NCBI GenBank assembly: GCA_029289235.1
Contig: JARFTZ010000048.1
Span: forward strand, 62,001 to 126,000
Source: Gammaproteobacteria bacterium
GTDB taxonomy: Bacteria; Pseudomonadota; Gammaproteobacteria; Burkholderiales; Rhodocyclaceae
Reading direction: 5' to 3'
DNA: 64,000 nt
Both the position numbers and the translations under genes were made by a program. The notes below the pieces were generated by a model. The model saw nothing but the letters and a program-made list of their open reading frames with translations, was not told the origin of the DNA and ran no database searches. Shown here piece after piece: positions 12,124 to 20,978 of the stretch (its first letter is position 1; every line of letters starts with the position of its first letter).

Positions 12124-12996
12124 ATGAAGGCGTACCTGAACGGGCAGTTCCTGCCCCTTTCCGAGGCGCGCATATCGCCGCTCGACCGCGGCTTTCTCTA
12201 CTCCGACGGAGTCTATGAGTTCATCCCCGTCTATTCGCGTTGCCCATTCCGCATCGACGAGCACCTGCGCCGGCTACAGGATTCGCTCGACGGCATCCGG
12301 TTGGCGAACCCACTCAGCGACACCGAATGGAAGAGGATCATCCTGCGCCTGATCGCTGAAACCGAGTTTGCCGACCAGACCGTGTACATCCAGGTCACCC
12401 GCGGCGCCGACGTCAAGCGCGATCCATGCTTCCCGCCCGGCGTCACGCCGACGGTCTTCCTGTTCAGCGCGCCGCTGGTCGGGCCGTCCGCCGCCCTGCG
12501 CGAGCAGGGCGTCGCGGCGATCACCGCGCCGGACCTCCGCTGGGCGCGCTGCGATATCAAGACCATCGCGTTGCTGCCGAACGTCCTGACCCGTCAGCTC
12601 TCCGCCGATAGCGGCGCGGCCGAGACGATCATGCTGCGCGACGGCTACCTGACCGAGGGAACGTCCACCAACGTGTTCGTCGTGCGCGACGGCGTCATCC
12701 TCACGCCGCCACAGGACCGGCACATCCTGCCCGGCATTACCTGCGACGTGGTGCTCGAACTCGCGGAGAAGCACAAGGCGCCGTACGAAGTCCGGCCGGT
12801 CAGCGAAGACGAACTGCGTAACGCGGACGAGGTGTGGCTGACCTCGTCGACCAAGGAAGTGCTGGCGGTGGTCACGCTCGACGGCCGACCGGTCGGCCAC
12901 GGTGAAAACGCCGGCAAGCCCGGCCCGGTGACGAAGCGAATGCACGCGTGGTTTTGCACCTTCCGTGAAGACGTGATGAGGCGATGCGATGCCTGA
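12124..12996 (+). CDS. dat: D-amino acid (D-alanine) aminotransferase, class IV PLP enzyme
   Basis: 290 residues with the fold-type IV pattern: N-terminal LPLSEARISPLDRGFLYSDG, the PLP lysine K146 in CDIKTIALLPNV, and YLTEGTSTNVFVV, the cofactor-phosphate-binding segment. It is in the same family as branched-chain aminotransferase. I favour D-alanine transaminase because it lies between dacA and ybeD/lipB, an order commonly annotated as dat in betaproteobacteria. It would interconvert D-Ala/2-oxoglutarate and D-Glu/pyruvate, fitting recycling of D-Ala released by the neighbouring carboxypeptidase. Its 3' end overlaps the next gene by 8 nt. Confidence 0.88.
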   Translation: MKAYLNGQFLPLSEARISPLDRGFLYSDGVYEFIPVYSRCPFRIDEHLRRLQDSLDGIRLANPLSDTEWKRIILRLIAETEFADQTVYIQVTRGADVKRDPCFPPGVTPTVFLFSAPLVGPSAALREQGVAAITAPDLRWARCDIKTIALLPNVLTRQLSADSGAAETIMLRDGYLTEGTSTNVFVVRDGVILTPPQDRHILPGITCDVVLELAEKHKAPYEVRPVSEDELRNADEVWLTSSTKEVLAVVTLDGRPVGHGENAGKPGPVTKRMHAWFCTFREDVMRRCDA

Positions 12997-13258
12997 GCAG
13001 AAGGAAACCCTCCTCGAGTTCCCCTGCGCCTTCCCGCTGAAGATCATGGGGCTGGCCGGCGGCGCGCTGGCGCAGGCGGTGCTGGAGATCGTCCGCCGCC
13101 ACGCGCCGGATTTCGACGGCGCGACGATGGAAATGCGCGCCTCGTCGGGCGGCAAGTACGTCAGCCTGACCTGCACGATCAACGCCACCTCGAAAGCCCA
13201 GCTCGACGCGCTGTACCGCGAACTGAGCGGGCATCCCCTGGTCAAGGTCGTGCTGTAG
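12989..13258 (+). CDS. YbeD/DUF493 family protein
   Basis: 89 residues, with a compact alpha/beta ACT-like pattern ([12 protein letters not shown] at the start, [22 protein letters not shown] in the middle, ending [10 protein letters not shown]; quoted pieces are motif landmarks). The family (UPF0250, E. coli YbeD) sits between dacA and lipB in many proteobacteria and has no firmly assigned biochemical role; a regulatory role in lipoate metabolism has been suggested from the conserved position. It overlaps dat by 8 nt and precedes lipB by 7 nt, so it is part of the same transcript. Confidence 0.9.
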   Translation: MPEQKETLLEFPCAFPLKIMGLAGGALAQAVLEIVRRHAPDFDGATMEMRASSGGKYVSLTCTINATSKAQLDALYRELSGHPLVKVVL

Positions 13259-13265
13259 GCAGCGG

Positions 13266-13898
13266 ATGCCCGACGCCGCGATCGCCGTCCGCCAACTCGG
13301 CCGGGTCGACTACGAACCGACCTGGCGGGCGATGATCGACTTCACCGTCGCCCGCAATGAAGCCACCGCCGACGAACTCTGGGTCTGCGAGCACCCGCCG
13401 GTCTACACGCTCGGCCAGGCCGGCAAGCCCGAGCACCTGCTCGCCGACAACGGCATCCCGCTGGTGAAGATCGACCGCGGCGGGCAGATCACCTACCACG
13501 GCCCCGGCCAGGTGGTCATCTACCTGCTGCTCGACCTCAACCGGCGCGGCCTCAAGGTGCGCGAACTGGTCGACCGCATGGAGCAGGCGATCATCGACCT
13601 GCTCGCGGAGTTCGAGGTGGCAGCAACCCGCCTCGACGGCGCGCCGGGCGTCTATGTGCCGCAGGGCGGCAACGCCGACTACCCGGCCAAAATCGCCGCG
13701 CTCGGCCTGCGCATCCGCCGCGGTTGCAGTTACCACGGCCTTGCGCTCAACGTCGACATGGAACTCGCGCCGTTTTCGGCGATCAACCCCTGCGGCTACG
13801 CCGGCATGCCCGTCACGCAACTGCGCGACCTCGGCGTTCGAATCTCGCCAGCGCAGGCTGCCGACGCACTCACCCGACACCTGATCCAATTACTGTAA
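13266..13898 (+). CDS. lipB: Lipoyl(octanoyl) transferase
   Basis: 210 residues. It transfers octanoyl from acyl carrier protein to the lipoyl domains of 2-oxoacid dehydrogenases and GcvH, the first step of de novo lipoylation. Family landmarks: [13 protein letters not shown], the [16 protein letters not shown] block, [18 protein letters not shown] with the catalytic Lys and the acyl-carrying Cys, and the [14 protein letters not shown] segment. It lies 7 nt after ybeD and 29 nt before lipA, consistent with one lipoate-synthesis unit. Confidence 0.97.
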   Translation: MPDAAIAVRQLGRVDYEPTWRAMIDFTVARNEATADELWVCEHPPVYTLGQAGKPEHLLADNGIPLVKIDRGGQITYHGPGQVVIYLLLDLNRRGLKVRELVDRMEQAIIDLLAEFEVAATRLDGAPGVYVPQGGNADYPAKIAALGLRIRRGCSYHGLALNVDMELAPFSAINPCGYAGMPVTQLRDLGVRISPAQAADALTRHLIQLL

Positions 13899-13927
13899 AA
13901 CTCGCTCGAAACCCCGCTGGAAACCTC

Positions 13928-14899
13928 ATGACCGAAACCACCACGCCATCCGCCACGAAAATCGCCGGCGTCAAGCAGAAAGGCGAACTGAAGACCGCAC
14001 GCATCCCGATCAAGATCGTTCCCGTCGATACGCCGTTGAAGAAGCCGGCGTGGATCCGCGTCAAGGCCGGCAACGAGGTCGGGCGCTTCGGCGAAATCAA
14101 GCGCATGCTGCGCGAACAGAAGCTGCACACCGTCTGCGAGGAAGCCGCCTGCCCGAACATCGGCGAATGCTTCGGGCGCGGCACGGCGACCTTCATGATC
14201 CTCGGCGACATCTGCACGCGCCGCTGCCCGTTCTGCGACGTCGGCCACGGCAAGCCGCTGCCGCCCGATCCCGACGAGCCGGCCAACCTCGCCGAGAGTG
14301 TGTCGAATCTCAAGCTGCGTTACGTGGTGATCACCAGCGTCGACCGCGACGACCTGCGCGACGGTGGCGCCGGTCACTTCGCCGACGTCATCGCGGCGGT
14401 GCGCGAGAAGTCCCCGGCGACGACCATCGAAACGCTGGTGCCCGACTTCCGCGGGCGCATGGAGGTGGCCATCGACGTGCTCGGCCGCGCCCTGCCCGAC
14501 GTGCTCAACCACAACCTCGAAACCGTGCCGCGCCTGTACAAGCAGGCCCGCCCCGGCGCCGACTACACGCACTCGCTGGAATTCCTCAGGCAGTTCAAGG
14601 CGCGCTACCCGCAGATCCCGACCAAGTCCGGCCTGATGGTCGGCCTCGGCGAGACCGACGAGGAAATCCTGGAAGTCATGCGCGACCTGCGCGCCCACGG
14701 CGTCGAAATGCTGACCATCGGCCAGTACCTCGCGCCGTCGACGCACCACCTGCCGGTCACCCGCTACGTGCATCCGGACACCTTCAAGATGTACGAGGAC
14801 GAAGCGAAGAAGATGGGCTTCTCCGGTGCCGCCTGCGGGCCGATGGTGCGCAGCAGCTACTGGGCCGACAAGCAGGCACACAGCGCGGGCGTCGCCTGA
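13928..14899 (+). CDS. lipA: Lipoyl synthase (radical SAM)
   Basis: 323 residues from ATG 13928; the frame is open farther upstream through lipB, but only this ATG gives a family-length protein. It inserts two sulfurs into protein-bound octanoyl groups. Both cluster motifs are present: the auxiliary [12 protein letters not shown] and the radical-SAM CTRRCPFC, and the C-terminal RSSY serine that ligates the auxiliary cluster. The stop overlaps the start of the next gene (TGATG). Confidence 0.97.
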   Translation: MTETTTPSATKIAGVKQKGELKTARIPIKIVPVDTPLKKPAWIRVKAGNEVGRFGEIKRMLREQKLHTVCEEAACPNIGECFGRGTATFMILGDICTRRCPFCDVGHGKPLPPDPDEPANLAESVSNLKLRYVVITSVDRDDLRDGGAGHFADVIAAVREKSPATTIETLVPDFRGRMEVAIDVLGRALPDVLNHNLETVPRLYKQARPGADYTHSLEFLRQFKARYPQIPTKSGLMVGLGETDEEILEVMRDLRAHGVEMLTIGQYLAPSTHHLPVTRYVHPDTFKMYEDEAKKMGFSGAACGPMVRSSYWADKQAHSAGVA

Positions 14900-15732
14900 T
14901 GTTCAACATCGGCTGTCACCTGTCAACGGCCAACGGCTTCCTCGGCATGGGCCGCGACGCGCTGGCGATCGGCGCCAACACCTTCCAGTTCTTCACGCGC
15001 AACCCGCGCGGCGGCAAGGCCAAGGATCTCGACCAGGGCGACATCGACGCCTTTCTCGCACTGGCGGCGGAACACGGTTTCGGCAAGCTGCTGGCGCACG
15101 CTCCCTACACGCTCAACCCGTGTTCGGCCGACGCGAAAACGCGCAATTTCGCGCTGGAAACGATGCTTGACGACCTGGCGCGCATGGAGCGGCTGCCGGG
15201 CAATCTATACAACTTTCACCCCGGCAGCCACGTCGGACAGGGCGAAGAGGCGGGCATCGCGCTGATCGTCGACCAGCTCAACGCGGTGCTGACGCCGGAG
15301 TTGCACACGACGGTGCTGCTCGAAACGATGGCCGGCAAGGGCAGCGAGGTCGGGCGCAGTTTCGAGGAGCTCCGCCGCATCCTCGACGGCGTGGCGCTAC
15401 AGGAGAAGATGGGCGTCTGCCTCGACACCTGCCACCTGCACGACGCCGGCTACGACCTGGTCGACGACCTCGACGGGGTGCTGGAACACTTCGACCGGGT
15501 GATCGGTCTCGGCCGTCTGCACGCCATCCACCTCAACGACAGCATGAATCCGCGCGGCGCCCGCAAGGACCGCCACGAGCGCATCGGCCACGGACACCTC
15601 GGCCTGGAAGCGATCGGGCGCGTCATCAACCACCCGGCGCTGCGCCACCTGCCCTTCCTGCTGGAAACGCCGAACGAACTGCCCGGTTTTGCCGCGGAAA
15701 TCGCCCTGCTGCGCGGCCTCTACAAGAACTAG
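14899..15732 (+). CDS. nfo: Endonuclease IV (AP endonuclease)
   Basis: 277 residues starting on the A of the lipA stop codon. It cleaves abasic sites in base-excision repair using three zinc ions. Zinc-ligand segments are visible: [40 protein letters not shown] and the C-terminal ETPNE. The length matches the family (E. coli 285). It is translationally coupled to lipA although the functions are unrelated. Its TAG stop shares the palindrome CTAG with the TAG stop of the convergent symporter gene. Confidence 0.95.
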   Translation: MFNIGCHLSTANGFLGMGRDALAIGANTFQFFTRNPRGGKAKDLDQGDIDAFLALAAEHGFGKLLAHAPYTLNPCSADAKTRNFALETMLDDLARMERLPGNLYNFHPGSHVGQGEEAGIALIVDQLNAVLTPELHTTVLLETMAGKGSEVGRSFEELRRILDGVALQEKMGVCLDTCHLHDAGYDLVDDLDGVLEHFDRVIGLGRLHAIHLNDSMNPRGARKDRHERIGHGHLGLEAIGRVINHPALRHLPFLLETPNELPGFAAEIALLRGLYKN

Positions 15733-17090
15733 AAAACCTTCAGCCCGTGCAGCAACACGATGCCGATCAGTAGCGGCGAGACGTAGCGCACCAGGAAGAA
15801 GACCGCCCTGACCAGCACGCCGTTGGGCAGTTTGCCGTCATTGCCGAGCTGCTTCTGCAATTGCGGCAAACCATAGACCCAGCCGGCGAACAGGCAGATC
15901 AGGATACCGCCGAGCGGCAGCATTACGTTAGAGCTTAGGAAATCGTAAAGATCGAATGGGTTCATCCCGAAAATCTTCGTCTCTGCCGTCAGGCTCTGCG
16001 AAAGCGCGGCCGGCGCGCCGACAAGGGCAATCGCCAGGATGGTGTAGAGCGAAGCGCGCTTACGCCCGCAGCCGAATCGTTCGGAGAGAATCGCGACCGG
16101 CACCTCCAGCAGCGAGAGAATGGCGCCGACGCTGGCCACCGCAGTGAGCACGAAAAAGATGGTCATGAACACCGTCCCGCCCGGCATCGAGGTGAATACC
16201 GCCGGGATGGTCATGAACACCAGCGACGGGCCGGCCGCCGGCTCGAAACCGAAGGCGAACACGGCGGGAAAGATGGCGATGCCGGCGAGCAGCGAAACCG
16301 ACAGGTCGGCGAGCATGACCCGCGTTGCCGTCGCCGGAATGTTCTGGTCGTCGCGGAAGTAGCTGCCGTAGGTCAGCATGCAGCCCATGCCGATCGACAG
16401 CTTGAAGAAGGCCAGACCGAGCGCGGTGAGGATCACGGCCGGGGTGATCTTGGCGAGGTCCGGGCTGAACAGGAAGGTCAGCCCCGGCACCGCGCCGCCG
16501 GGCAGCGTCAGGCTGCGCACGCAGAGCACGAGCAGCAGGATGAACAGCAGCGGCATCAGCTTGCGCGCGACCGCCTCGATGCCCTTCGCCACGCCGAGCA
16601 TGATGATGCTGCCGGTGAGGCCGAGCACGACCCACTGCCAGACGAGCGAGGTAACGGGATTCGATACCAGCGCGCCGAACGTGGCGCCGGCGGCCTTCGG
16701 ATCGGTCGTCGAAATCGCGCCGGCCGCCGCCTTGAAGACGTAGGCATAGACCCAGCCGGCCACTTCCGAATAGAAGGACATGATGAAGAGCGCCGCGAGG
16801 AAACCCATCCAGCCGATGATTTGCCACCACCATTGCCCGCGCGGGGCCACGCGCTCGAAGGTGGTGATGGCGTTGGCGCGCGCCGCGCGTCCGAGCATCG
16901 TTTCGACGATCATCACCGGCAAGCCGATCAACAAGGTTGCCAGCAGGTAGACCAGGAGGAAGCCGGCGCCGCCGTTCATCCCGGTCAATGAGGGGAATTT
17001 CCAGATGTTGCCGAGGCCGACGGCTGAGCCGAGGGTGGCGAGCAAGACGCCGAAGGTGCTGGTGAATCCGTCGCGCGAGGTTTTGTTCAT
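15729..17090 (-). CDS. Sodium:neurotransmitter symporter (NSS) family transporter
   Basis: 453 residues, polytopic inner-membrane protein with about 11-12 helices. The N-terminal signature [16 protein letters not shown] is the unwound TM1 that forms the sodium and substrate sites in LeuT. TM6 lies near [14 protein letters not shown]. Substrate is probably an amino acid (for example Trp, Tyr or Leu) or an amine, but cannot be fixed. The start at 17090 has GGAAGG about 9 nt upstream; the longer open frame upstream overlaps another gene. It lies 34 nt downstream of the lactonase gene on the same strand. Confidence 0.93.
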   Translation of the reverse strand: MNKTSRDGFTSTFGVLLATLGSAVGLGNIWKFPSLTGMNGGAGFLLVYLLATLLIGLPVMIVETMLGRAARANAITTFERVAPRGQWWWQIIGWMGFLAALFIMSFYSEVAGWVYAYVFKAAAGAISTTDPKAAGATFGALVSNPVTSLVWQWVVLGLTGSIIMLGVAKGIEAVARKLMPLLFILLLVLCVRSLTLPGGAVPGLTFLFSPDLAKITPAVILTALGLAFFKLSIGMGCMLTYGSYFRDDQNIPATATRVMLADLSVSLLAGIAIFPAVFAFGFEPAAGPSLVFMTIPAVFTSMPGGTVFMTIFFVLTAVASVGAILSLLEVPVAILSERFGCGRKRASLYTILAIALVGAPAALSQSLTAETKIFGMNPFDLYDFLSSNVMLPLGGILICLFAGWVYGLPQLQKQLGNDGKLPNGVLVRAVFFLVRYVSPLLIGIVLLHGLKVF

Positions 17091-17124
17091 GTTTTCCGAC
17101 CTTCCCGAATCGAGCTTCTGTTTG

Positions 17125-18120
17125 TTATTTGCGAGAAACGATTTCGACGCAGATCGGATCGTCGCCAGTGGCCTGACGATACCGCGCGTCGACCCGGCCG
17201 GAATGCCGGTCGACCTCGTACACCGTGAGGTGCCCCGACAACTGGCCGGCGACCACCAGCCAGCGGCCGGAAGGATCGATCGCCATCCCGCGCGGCTGCG
17301 TCTCCGTCGCATGGCTGCCGAGCAATGCAAGCTGCCCCTCGGTCGACAGGACCGCCAGCGTACTCGATCGGCGGTCCGTCGCGAAGAGCAGGCGGCCATC
17401 GGGACTCGCGCGCAGTTCAGCGGCCCAAGGCGCATCGCTGAATCCCGCCGGCAGCATGCTCACCGAATGCAGCCGGCGCAGTTCGCCCCGCTCGGCATCG
17501 AAAGCCAACTGTTCGACGCTGCCGTCCAGTTCGTTCAGGCAGTACACATGGCGATTGTCCGACGAAATCACCAGATGGCGCGGCCCGCTCCCGGCGCGCG
17601 CGCGCGCCACCGAATGCGGCGCAGTGCACCCGTCGCTGCCAAGCGCGAAGACTCTGACCTCATCGGCGCCGAGCAAGGGCACCAGCAGCCAGCGGTTGCT
17701 CCGGTCGGTCAGCGCGGCATGGGCACGCGGCAATGCCGGCTTCACCTGGCCCGGGGCGGTCGGCACGCCGCTGGCGTCAAGCGGGAAAGTGGCCAGCAGG
17801 TTGCCGTGGTAGGAGGCCACGAAGGCAACCCGCCGCGCGGCGTCGCAGCTCACGTAGGTCGGCACGCCCGGCGAAGGAGCTCCGCCCAGGCAGGCCAGTT
17901 CGCCGCTGTCAGCGTCAATCGCGTACGCCAGCAATGCATCCTCGGCGCGGGTGCCGACGTACAGGCGGGAGCCGTCCCGACTGGCGTACAGCGGCAAGGG
18001 GCTGCCGGCGACCGGCACGCGCTGGCGCGGGGTCGGCGCACCGCTGTCGGAGTCGAGGGCGAAGACGTCGATGTGGCAACTTCCGGCACAGGAAACGTAA
18101 ATGAAGGTCTGAGTCGTCAT
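17125..18120 (-). CDS. Lactonase-family seven-bladed beta-propeller (6-phosphogluconolactonase YbhE-like)
   Basis: 331 residues from ATG 18120. Repeated blades are seen, each with patterns like YASRDGSRLYVGTRAEDALLA, FVASYHGNLLATFPLD and SPDGRLLFATDRRSSTLAV (short landmarks). This is the PF10282 lactonase family, which includes E. coli Pgl (YbhE) and muconate cycloisomerase-like proteins. Pgl hydrolyses 6-phosphogluconolactone, but substrate assignment from the family alone is unsafe, and no zwf or edd gene is adjacent. No signal peptide, so cytoplasmic. It is divergent from arginase across 69 bp. Confidence 0.82.
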   Translation of the reverse strand: MTTQTFIYVSCAGSCHIDVFALDSDSGAPTPRQRVPVAGSPLPLYASRDGSRLYVGTRAEDALLAYAIDADSGELACLGGAPSPGVPTYVSCDAARRVAFVASYHGNLLATFPLDASGVPTAPGQVKPALPRAHAALTDRSNRWLLVPLLGADEVRVFALGSDGCTAPHSVARARAGSGPRHLVISSDNRHVYCLNELDGSVEQLAFDAERGELRRLHSVSMLPAGFSDAPWAAELRASPDGRLLFATDRRSSTLAVLSTEGQLALLGSHATETQPRGMAIDPSGRWLVVAGQLSGHLTVYEVDRHSGRVDARYRQATGDDPICVEIVSRK

Positions 18121-18189
18121 GGCAAGTTCGCAAATGCTGAAGCTGCTAGTGTAAGTTACGGCGCTGCAATCGCGAGAAAAGGAGGGGAG

Positions 18190-19122
18190 ATGAACATGAA
18201 GTGCGTAAGTCTTGTCGGCGCGCCAGCCGATGTCGGTGCCGGCATACCAGGCGCCCGGCTGGGACCGGATGCCTTGCGCGTCGCCGGGTTGGCCGAGGCC
18301 ATCGCGCGCTTCGGCTTCGACGTGAGCGATACCGGCAACGTCGTCGGGCCGCCCAATCCGCAGCGGGCCGCGGAAAACGGTTTTCGCCACCTGCCCGAGG
18401 TCGTCGCCTGGAACCGCGCCGTCCATGCGGCGATCCACGCCGAGCTGGAGCGCGGCTCCCTGCCCATCCTCCTCGGCGGCGACCACTCGCTGGCGATCGG
18501 CTCGATCAGCGCCGTGGCCCGCCATTGCCGGGAAAGGGGCAAGAAGCTGCGGGTATTGTGGCTCGACGCCCACGCGGACTTCAACACGGCGGCGCTGACG
18601 CCGAGCGGCAACCTGCACGGCATGCCGGTCGCCTGCCTGTGCGGCGATGGCCCGCGAGAGCTGGTGGACATGGCGGGGAGCGGCCCGGCGTTAAGGCCGA
18701 AGGAAATCCGCCAGATTGGCATCCGCAGCGTTGATCCCGGCGAGAAACGGCTGGTGCACGACGCCGGTATCGAGGTCTTCGACATGCGCTTCATCGACGA
18801 AACCGGGATGCGCCAGACGATGGAACTGGCCCTGGCCCTGGTTGGGCCGGACACCCATCTGCACGTCAGCCTCGACGTTGACTTCCTCGACCCCGACATC
18901 GCCCCGGGCGTCGGCACGGCGGTGCGCGGCGGCCCGACCTATCGCGAGGCGCAGCTATGCATGGAGATGATCGCCGACACCGGCCGGCTGGGGTCGCTCG
19001 ACGTGGTCGAGCTCAATCCGGCGCTGGATGTGCGCAATCGCACCGCTGAACTGGCCGTCGACCTGATCGAAAGCCTGTTCGGGAAGAGCACGCTGATGCG
19101 CACCGGACGGCACGCCGGATGA
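18190..19122 (+). CDS. rocF: Arginase
   Basis: 310 residues. It hydrolyses L-arginine to ornithine and urea with a binuclear manganese centre. Metal-binding motifs: LLGGDHSLAIGS, WLDAHADFNTA and SLDVDFLDPDIAPGVGTAV; the N-terminal SLVGAPADVGAGIPGARLGP is also typical. AGGAGG lies 4 nt before the ATG at 18190 and 10 nt before a second in-frame ATG at 18196, so either could be used. Agmatinase is less likely because of the N-terminal and HGMP segments, but ureohydrolases are easily confused. No urease or ornithine aminotransferase gene lies nearby. Confidence 0.9.
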   Translation: MNMKCVSLVGAPADVGAGIPGARLGPDALRVAGLAEAIARFGFDVSDTGNVVGPPNPQRAAENGFRHLPEVVAWNRAVHAAIHAELERGSLPILLGGDHSLAIGSISAVARHCRERGKKLRVLWLDAHADFNTAALTPSGNLHGMPVACLCGDGPRELVDMAGSGPALRPKEIRQIGIRSVDPGEKRLVHDAGIEVFDMRFIDETGMRQTMELALALVGPDTHLHVSLDVDFLDPDIAPGVGTAVRGGPTYREAQLCMEMIADTGRLGSLDVVELNPALDVRNRTAELAVDLIESLFGKSTLMRTGRHAG

Positions 19123-19138
19123 TCCGTTGCCAGAACGA

Positions 19139-19843
19139 TCAGGACGCAGCCGCCAGCGGCGGATCGATCGTCCATTCGTCATGCAGGAAGTCGAGTCCTG
19201 CGCCATGCACCTTGAGGCTGTCGAGCGTCTGGTGCAGCAGCACGGCCGGCGCGTTGACGCGCGGACACTGCCGCAGTTTGCCGATCTGGCGAAAACCGAA
19301 GCGGGTCTTGTAGAAGCGCACATGGCGCGGATTGACCTCGATGACCGCATCGCTGGCGCGATACGCCGCCTTTCCGTAGAGCAGCGCCGTATAAAAAAGC
19401 GCGTTGAGCATGTCGGGCGAACTGAAATCCGGATGCACAGCCAGGCGGGTTACTTCGCAAACCAGGCGGCCCGGATGGCGCAACCCGACGAGTTCTCCAG
19501 CATAAAGCCCGTCGGCCAGCAGACCCTCGGGCGAATCGCGGCCGATCGTCAAGGTGGCCAAGGCCTCCTTGTCCTGCCAGACGGCCAGGGTCATCCGGTT
19601 CGGATCGCCAAGCGGATACGCCGATGGCTGGAGGCTGTAGCCGCGCCAGGAGTACATCCGGCGCACCAGGCTGCTGACTGCGCCATGCTGCGCCGCCGTA
19701 CGCGCCAGGCGAATGTCGTAGCCGCCCGACTCCGGTCTGTCCGGCACCCGGCGATGTGCGTCGAACGGCACGACGATCTCCGCCGATCCCGACCGGCTCG
19801 TCGCTGGCGCGTCTCCCTGAATTGTTGTTGTGTTTGCTTGCAT
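19139..19843 (-). CDS. FeeM-like N-acyl amino acid synthase / GNAT-fold acyltransferase
   Basis: 234 residues. The first 35 or so are low-complexity. A GNAT-like core follows with VRRMYSWRGYSLQ, CEVTRLAVHPDFSSP, and near the end EVNPRHVRFYKTRFGF and CPRVNAPAVLL. These match the FeeM/LuxI-related N-acyl amino acid synthases, which join an acyl chain from acyl carrier protein to an amino acid. Members occur next to exosortase/PEP-CTERM loci, but no exosortase is seen in this window. It is convergent with arginase (16 bp) and lies 173 bp downstream of a bactofilin on the same strand. The product is unknown. Confidence 0.78.
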   Translation of the reverse strand: MQANTTTIQGDAPATSRSGSAEIVVPFDAHRRVPDRPESGGYDIRLARTAAQHGAVSSLVRRMYSWRGYSLQPSAYPLGDPNRMTLAVWQDKEALATLTIGRDSPEGLLADGLYAGELVGLRHPGRLVCEVTRLAVHPDFSSPDMLNALFYTALLYGKAAYRASDAVIEVNPRHVRFYKTRFGFRQIGKLRQCPRVNAPAVLLHQTLDSLKVHGAGLDFLHDEWTIDPPLAAAS

Positions 19844-20016
19844 GGTTTAAAAATAATGGCACAGGAAAAACGACTTAGCCAAGAAAATCTGCAACGCCCC
19901 GGACCAGGGCTTCCGCACCCCGCAGGGCGATGGCGACTGCCACGCCGCAGCCCACCGCCCACGCCCGGTGCCACGCAGCGCAATGGTTCAGCCGAACCGC
20001 CAGGCGCAGGCGGCGA

Positions 20017-20664
20017 CTAGCCGGCTGCCGCATTGAGCACTACGGGCGCCTCGCTGCCCGCCTTCGATTTTGCTGCACCGTTCGGCGTGAGCACGGCGAT
20101 ATCCCCGCACAACTCGCAGCCTTCGTCGGCCATCAGGCGACCGTAGCGAATCGTCCCTTTCACGCGTCCGGTGGAATGGATGATCAGTTGGGAGCGCGCG
20201 GTCAACTCACCCTCGAACGAACCGTGGATCTCGGCAATGTCGATGCTGACTTTCCCGACAAAGGCGCCGTGCTCGGCGATGCGCACCACCCGGCTGTCCA
20301 TCGTCGCTTCGACGCGGCCTTCGACCACCAGCGTGTCGCAATCCAGAATCTCCGCCCCCTTGAGCTTGACCTCGGGACCGACGATCAGGCGGGCGCCCAG
20401 GCCCGTGTCCGCAGCGGATTCGGCGGTGGCCGGCGCTTTCGCCTCGACGGATGTTGACGATGCCATGGCCGAATCAACCGGCGCTGCCACCGATGGCGCG
20501 GGACTTGCCGTCGCTGACAAAGGAATTTCCTTGACAGAAGCGGCTGGACGCCCTCCTGTACTCTCTGCCGGCGGCGTCTGACGCGTGCTGCCGGGCGTGG
20601 CCGGAGTACTCTCGCGGCGCGAGACGGGATCGTTGCGATTGAACAGGGTCGATTTGTTGAACAC
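20017..20664 (-). CDS. Bactofilin (polymer-forming cytoskeletal protein)
   Basis: 215 residues. A disordered, Pro/Ala/Ser/Thr-rich N-terminal half (about 1-95) precedes a beta-helical bactofilin domain (about 95-200) with regular hydrophobic repeats such as LIVGPEVKLKGAEILDCDTL, VVEGRVEAT and GSFEGELTARSQLIIHSTG. Bactofilins self-assemble into nucleotide-independent filaments and scaffold cell-shape, stalk or cell-wall enzymes. No M23 peptidase partner is adjacent, although such pairs are common. The long N-terminal tail is unusual for minimal bactofilins and may be the interaction module. Confidence 0.9.
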   Translation of the reverse strand: MFNKSTLFNRNDPVSRRESTPATPGSTRQTPPAESTGGRPAASVKEIPLSATASPAPSVAAPVDSAMASSTSVEAKAPATAESAADTGLGARLIVGPEVKLKGAEILDCDTLVVEGRVEATMDSRVVRIAEHGAFVGKVSIDIAEIHGSFEGELTARSQLIIHSTGRVKGTIRYGRLMADEGCELCGDIAVLTPNGAAKSKAGSEAPVVLNAAAG

Positions 20665-20978
20665 GGCTACTCCTTCGTGGGATCAGAAACACCGGCAGGC
20701 AATAGCGATATCCGTGCCATACAAAAGTTTTTCCTAATAAACAGCGAAGTAGAAAAAGCATCGGAGAATCGGGGTGAAGACCAAGGGGCTTTATGTCGCA
20801 AATCAACGACAGAACTTCAATCTTTTCGGCATAACCTCGGAGTATCAATGCGTTGCAGAGTCGCCGAATGGCGACATCGCCCCGGTTCGTTCGATTCCCG
20901 GCGCTTGACTGGCCGTTTTTCGGATCGCATTCTGCTACGCTTGCACATCTCCTGATGCGCGCCAAAACATCTTTCCCC
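20665..20978. other. Divergent intergenic region between bactofilin and sensor kinase
   Basis: About 310 bp with no credible gene. It contains the dyad GTCGCC-GAAT-GGCGAC (20860-20875), which may be an operator, and a good -35-like TTGACT (20905-20910) facing the kinase gene with only a weak -10 (CATTCT, 17-bp spacing). Confidence 0.4.

Noticed and set aside
19985-19998. GGTTC-AGCC-GAACC hairpin that looks like a tRNA T-arm
   Set aside because: The T-loop consensus is absent and no acceptor, D or anticodon arms are found around it.
19856-20020. A short plus-strand frame (MAQEKRLSQENLQ...) between the acyltransferase and bactofilin
   Set aside because: About 54 codons, Pro/Gly/Arg-rich after the first 13, without ribosome site or homologue in mind, and it overlaps the acyltransferase's own upstream region.
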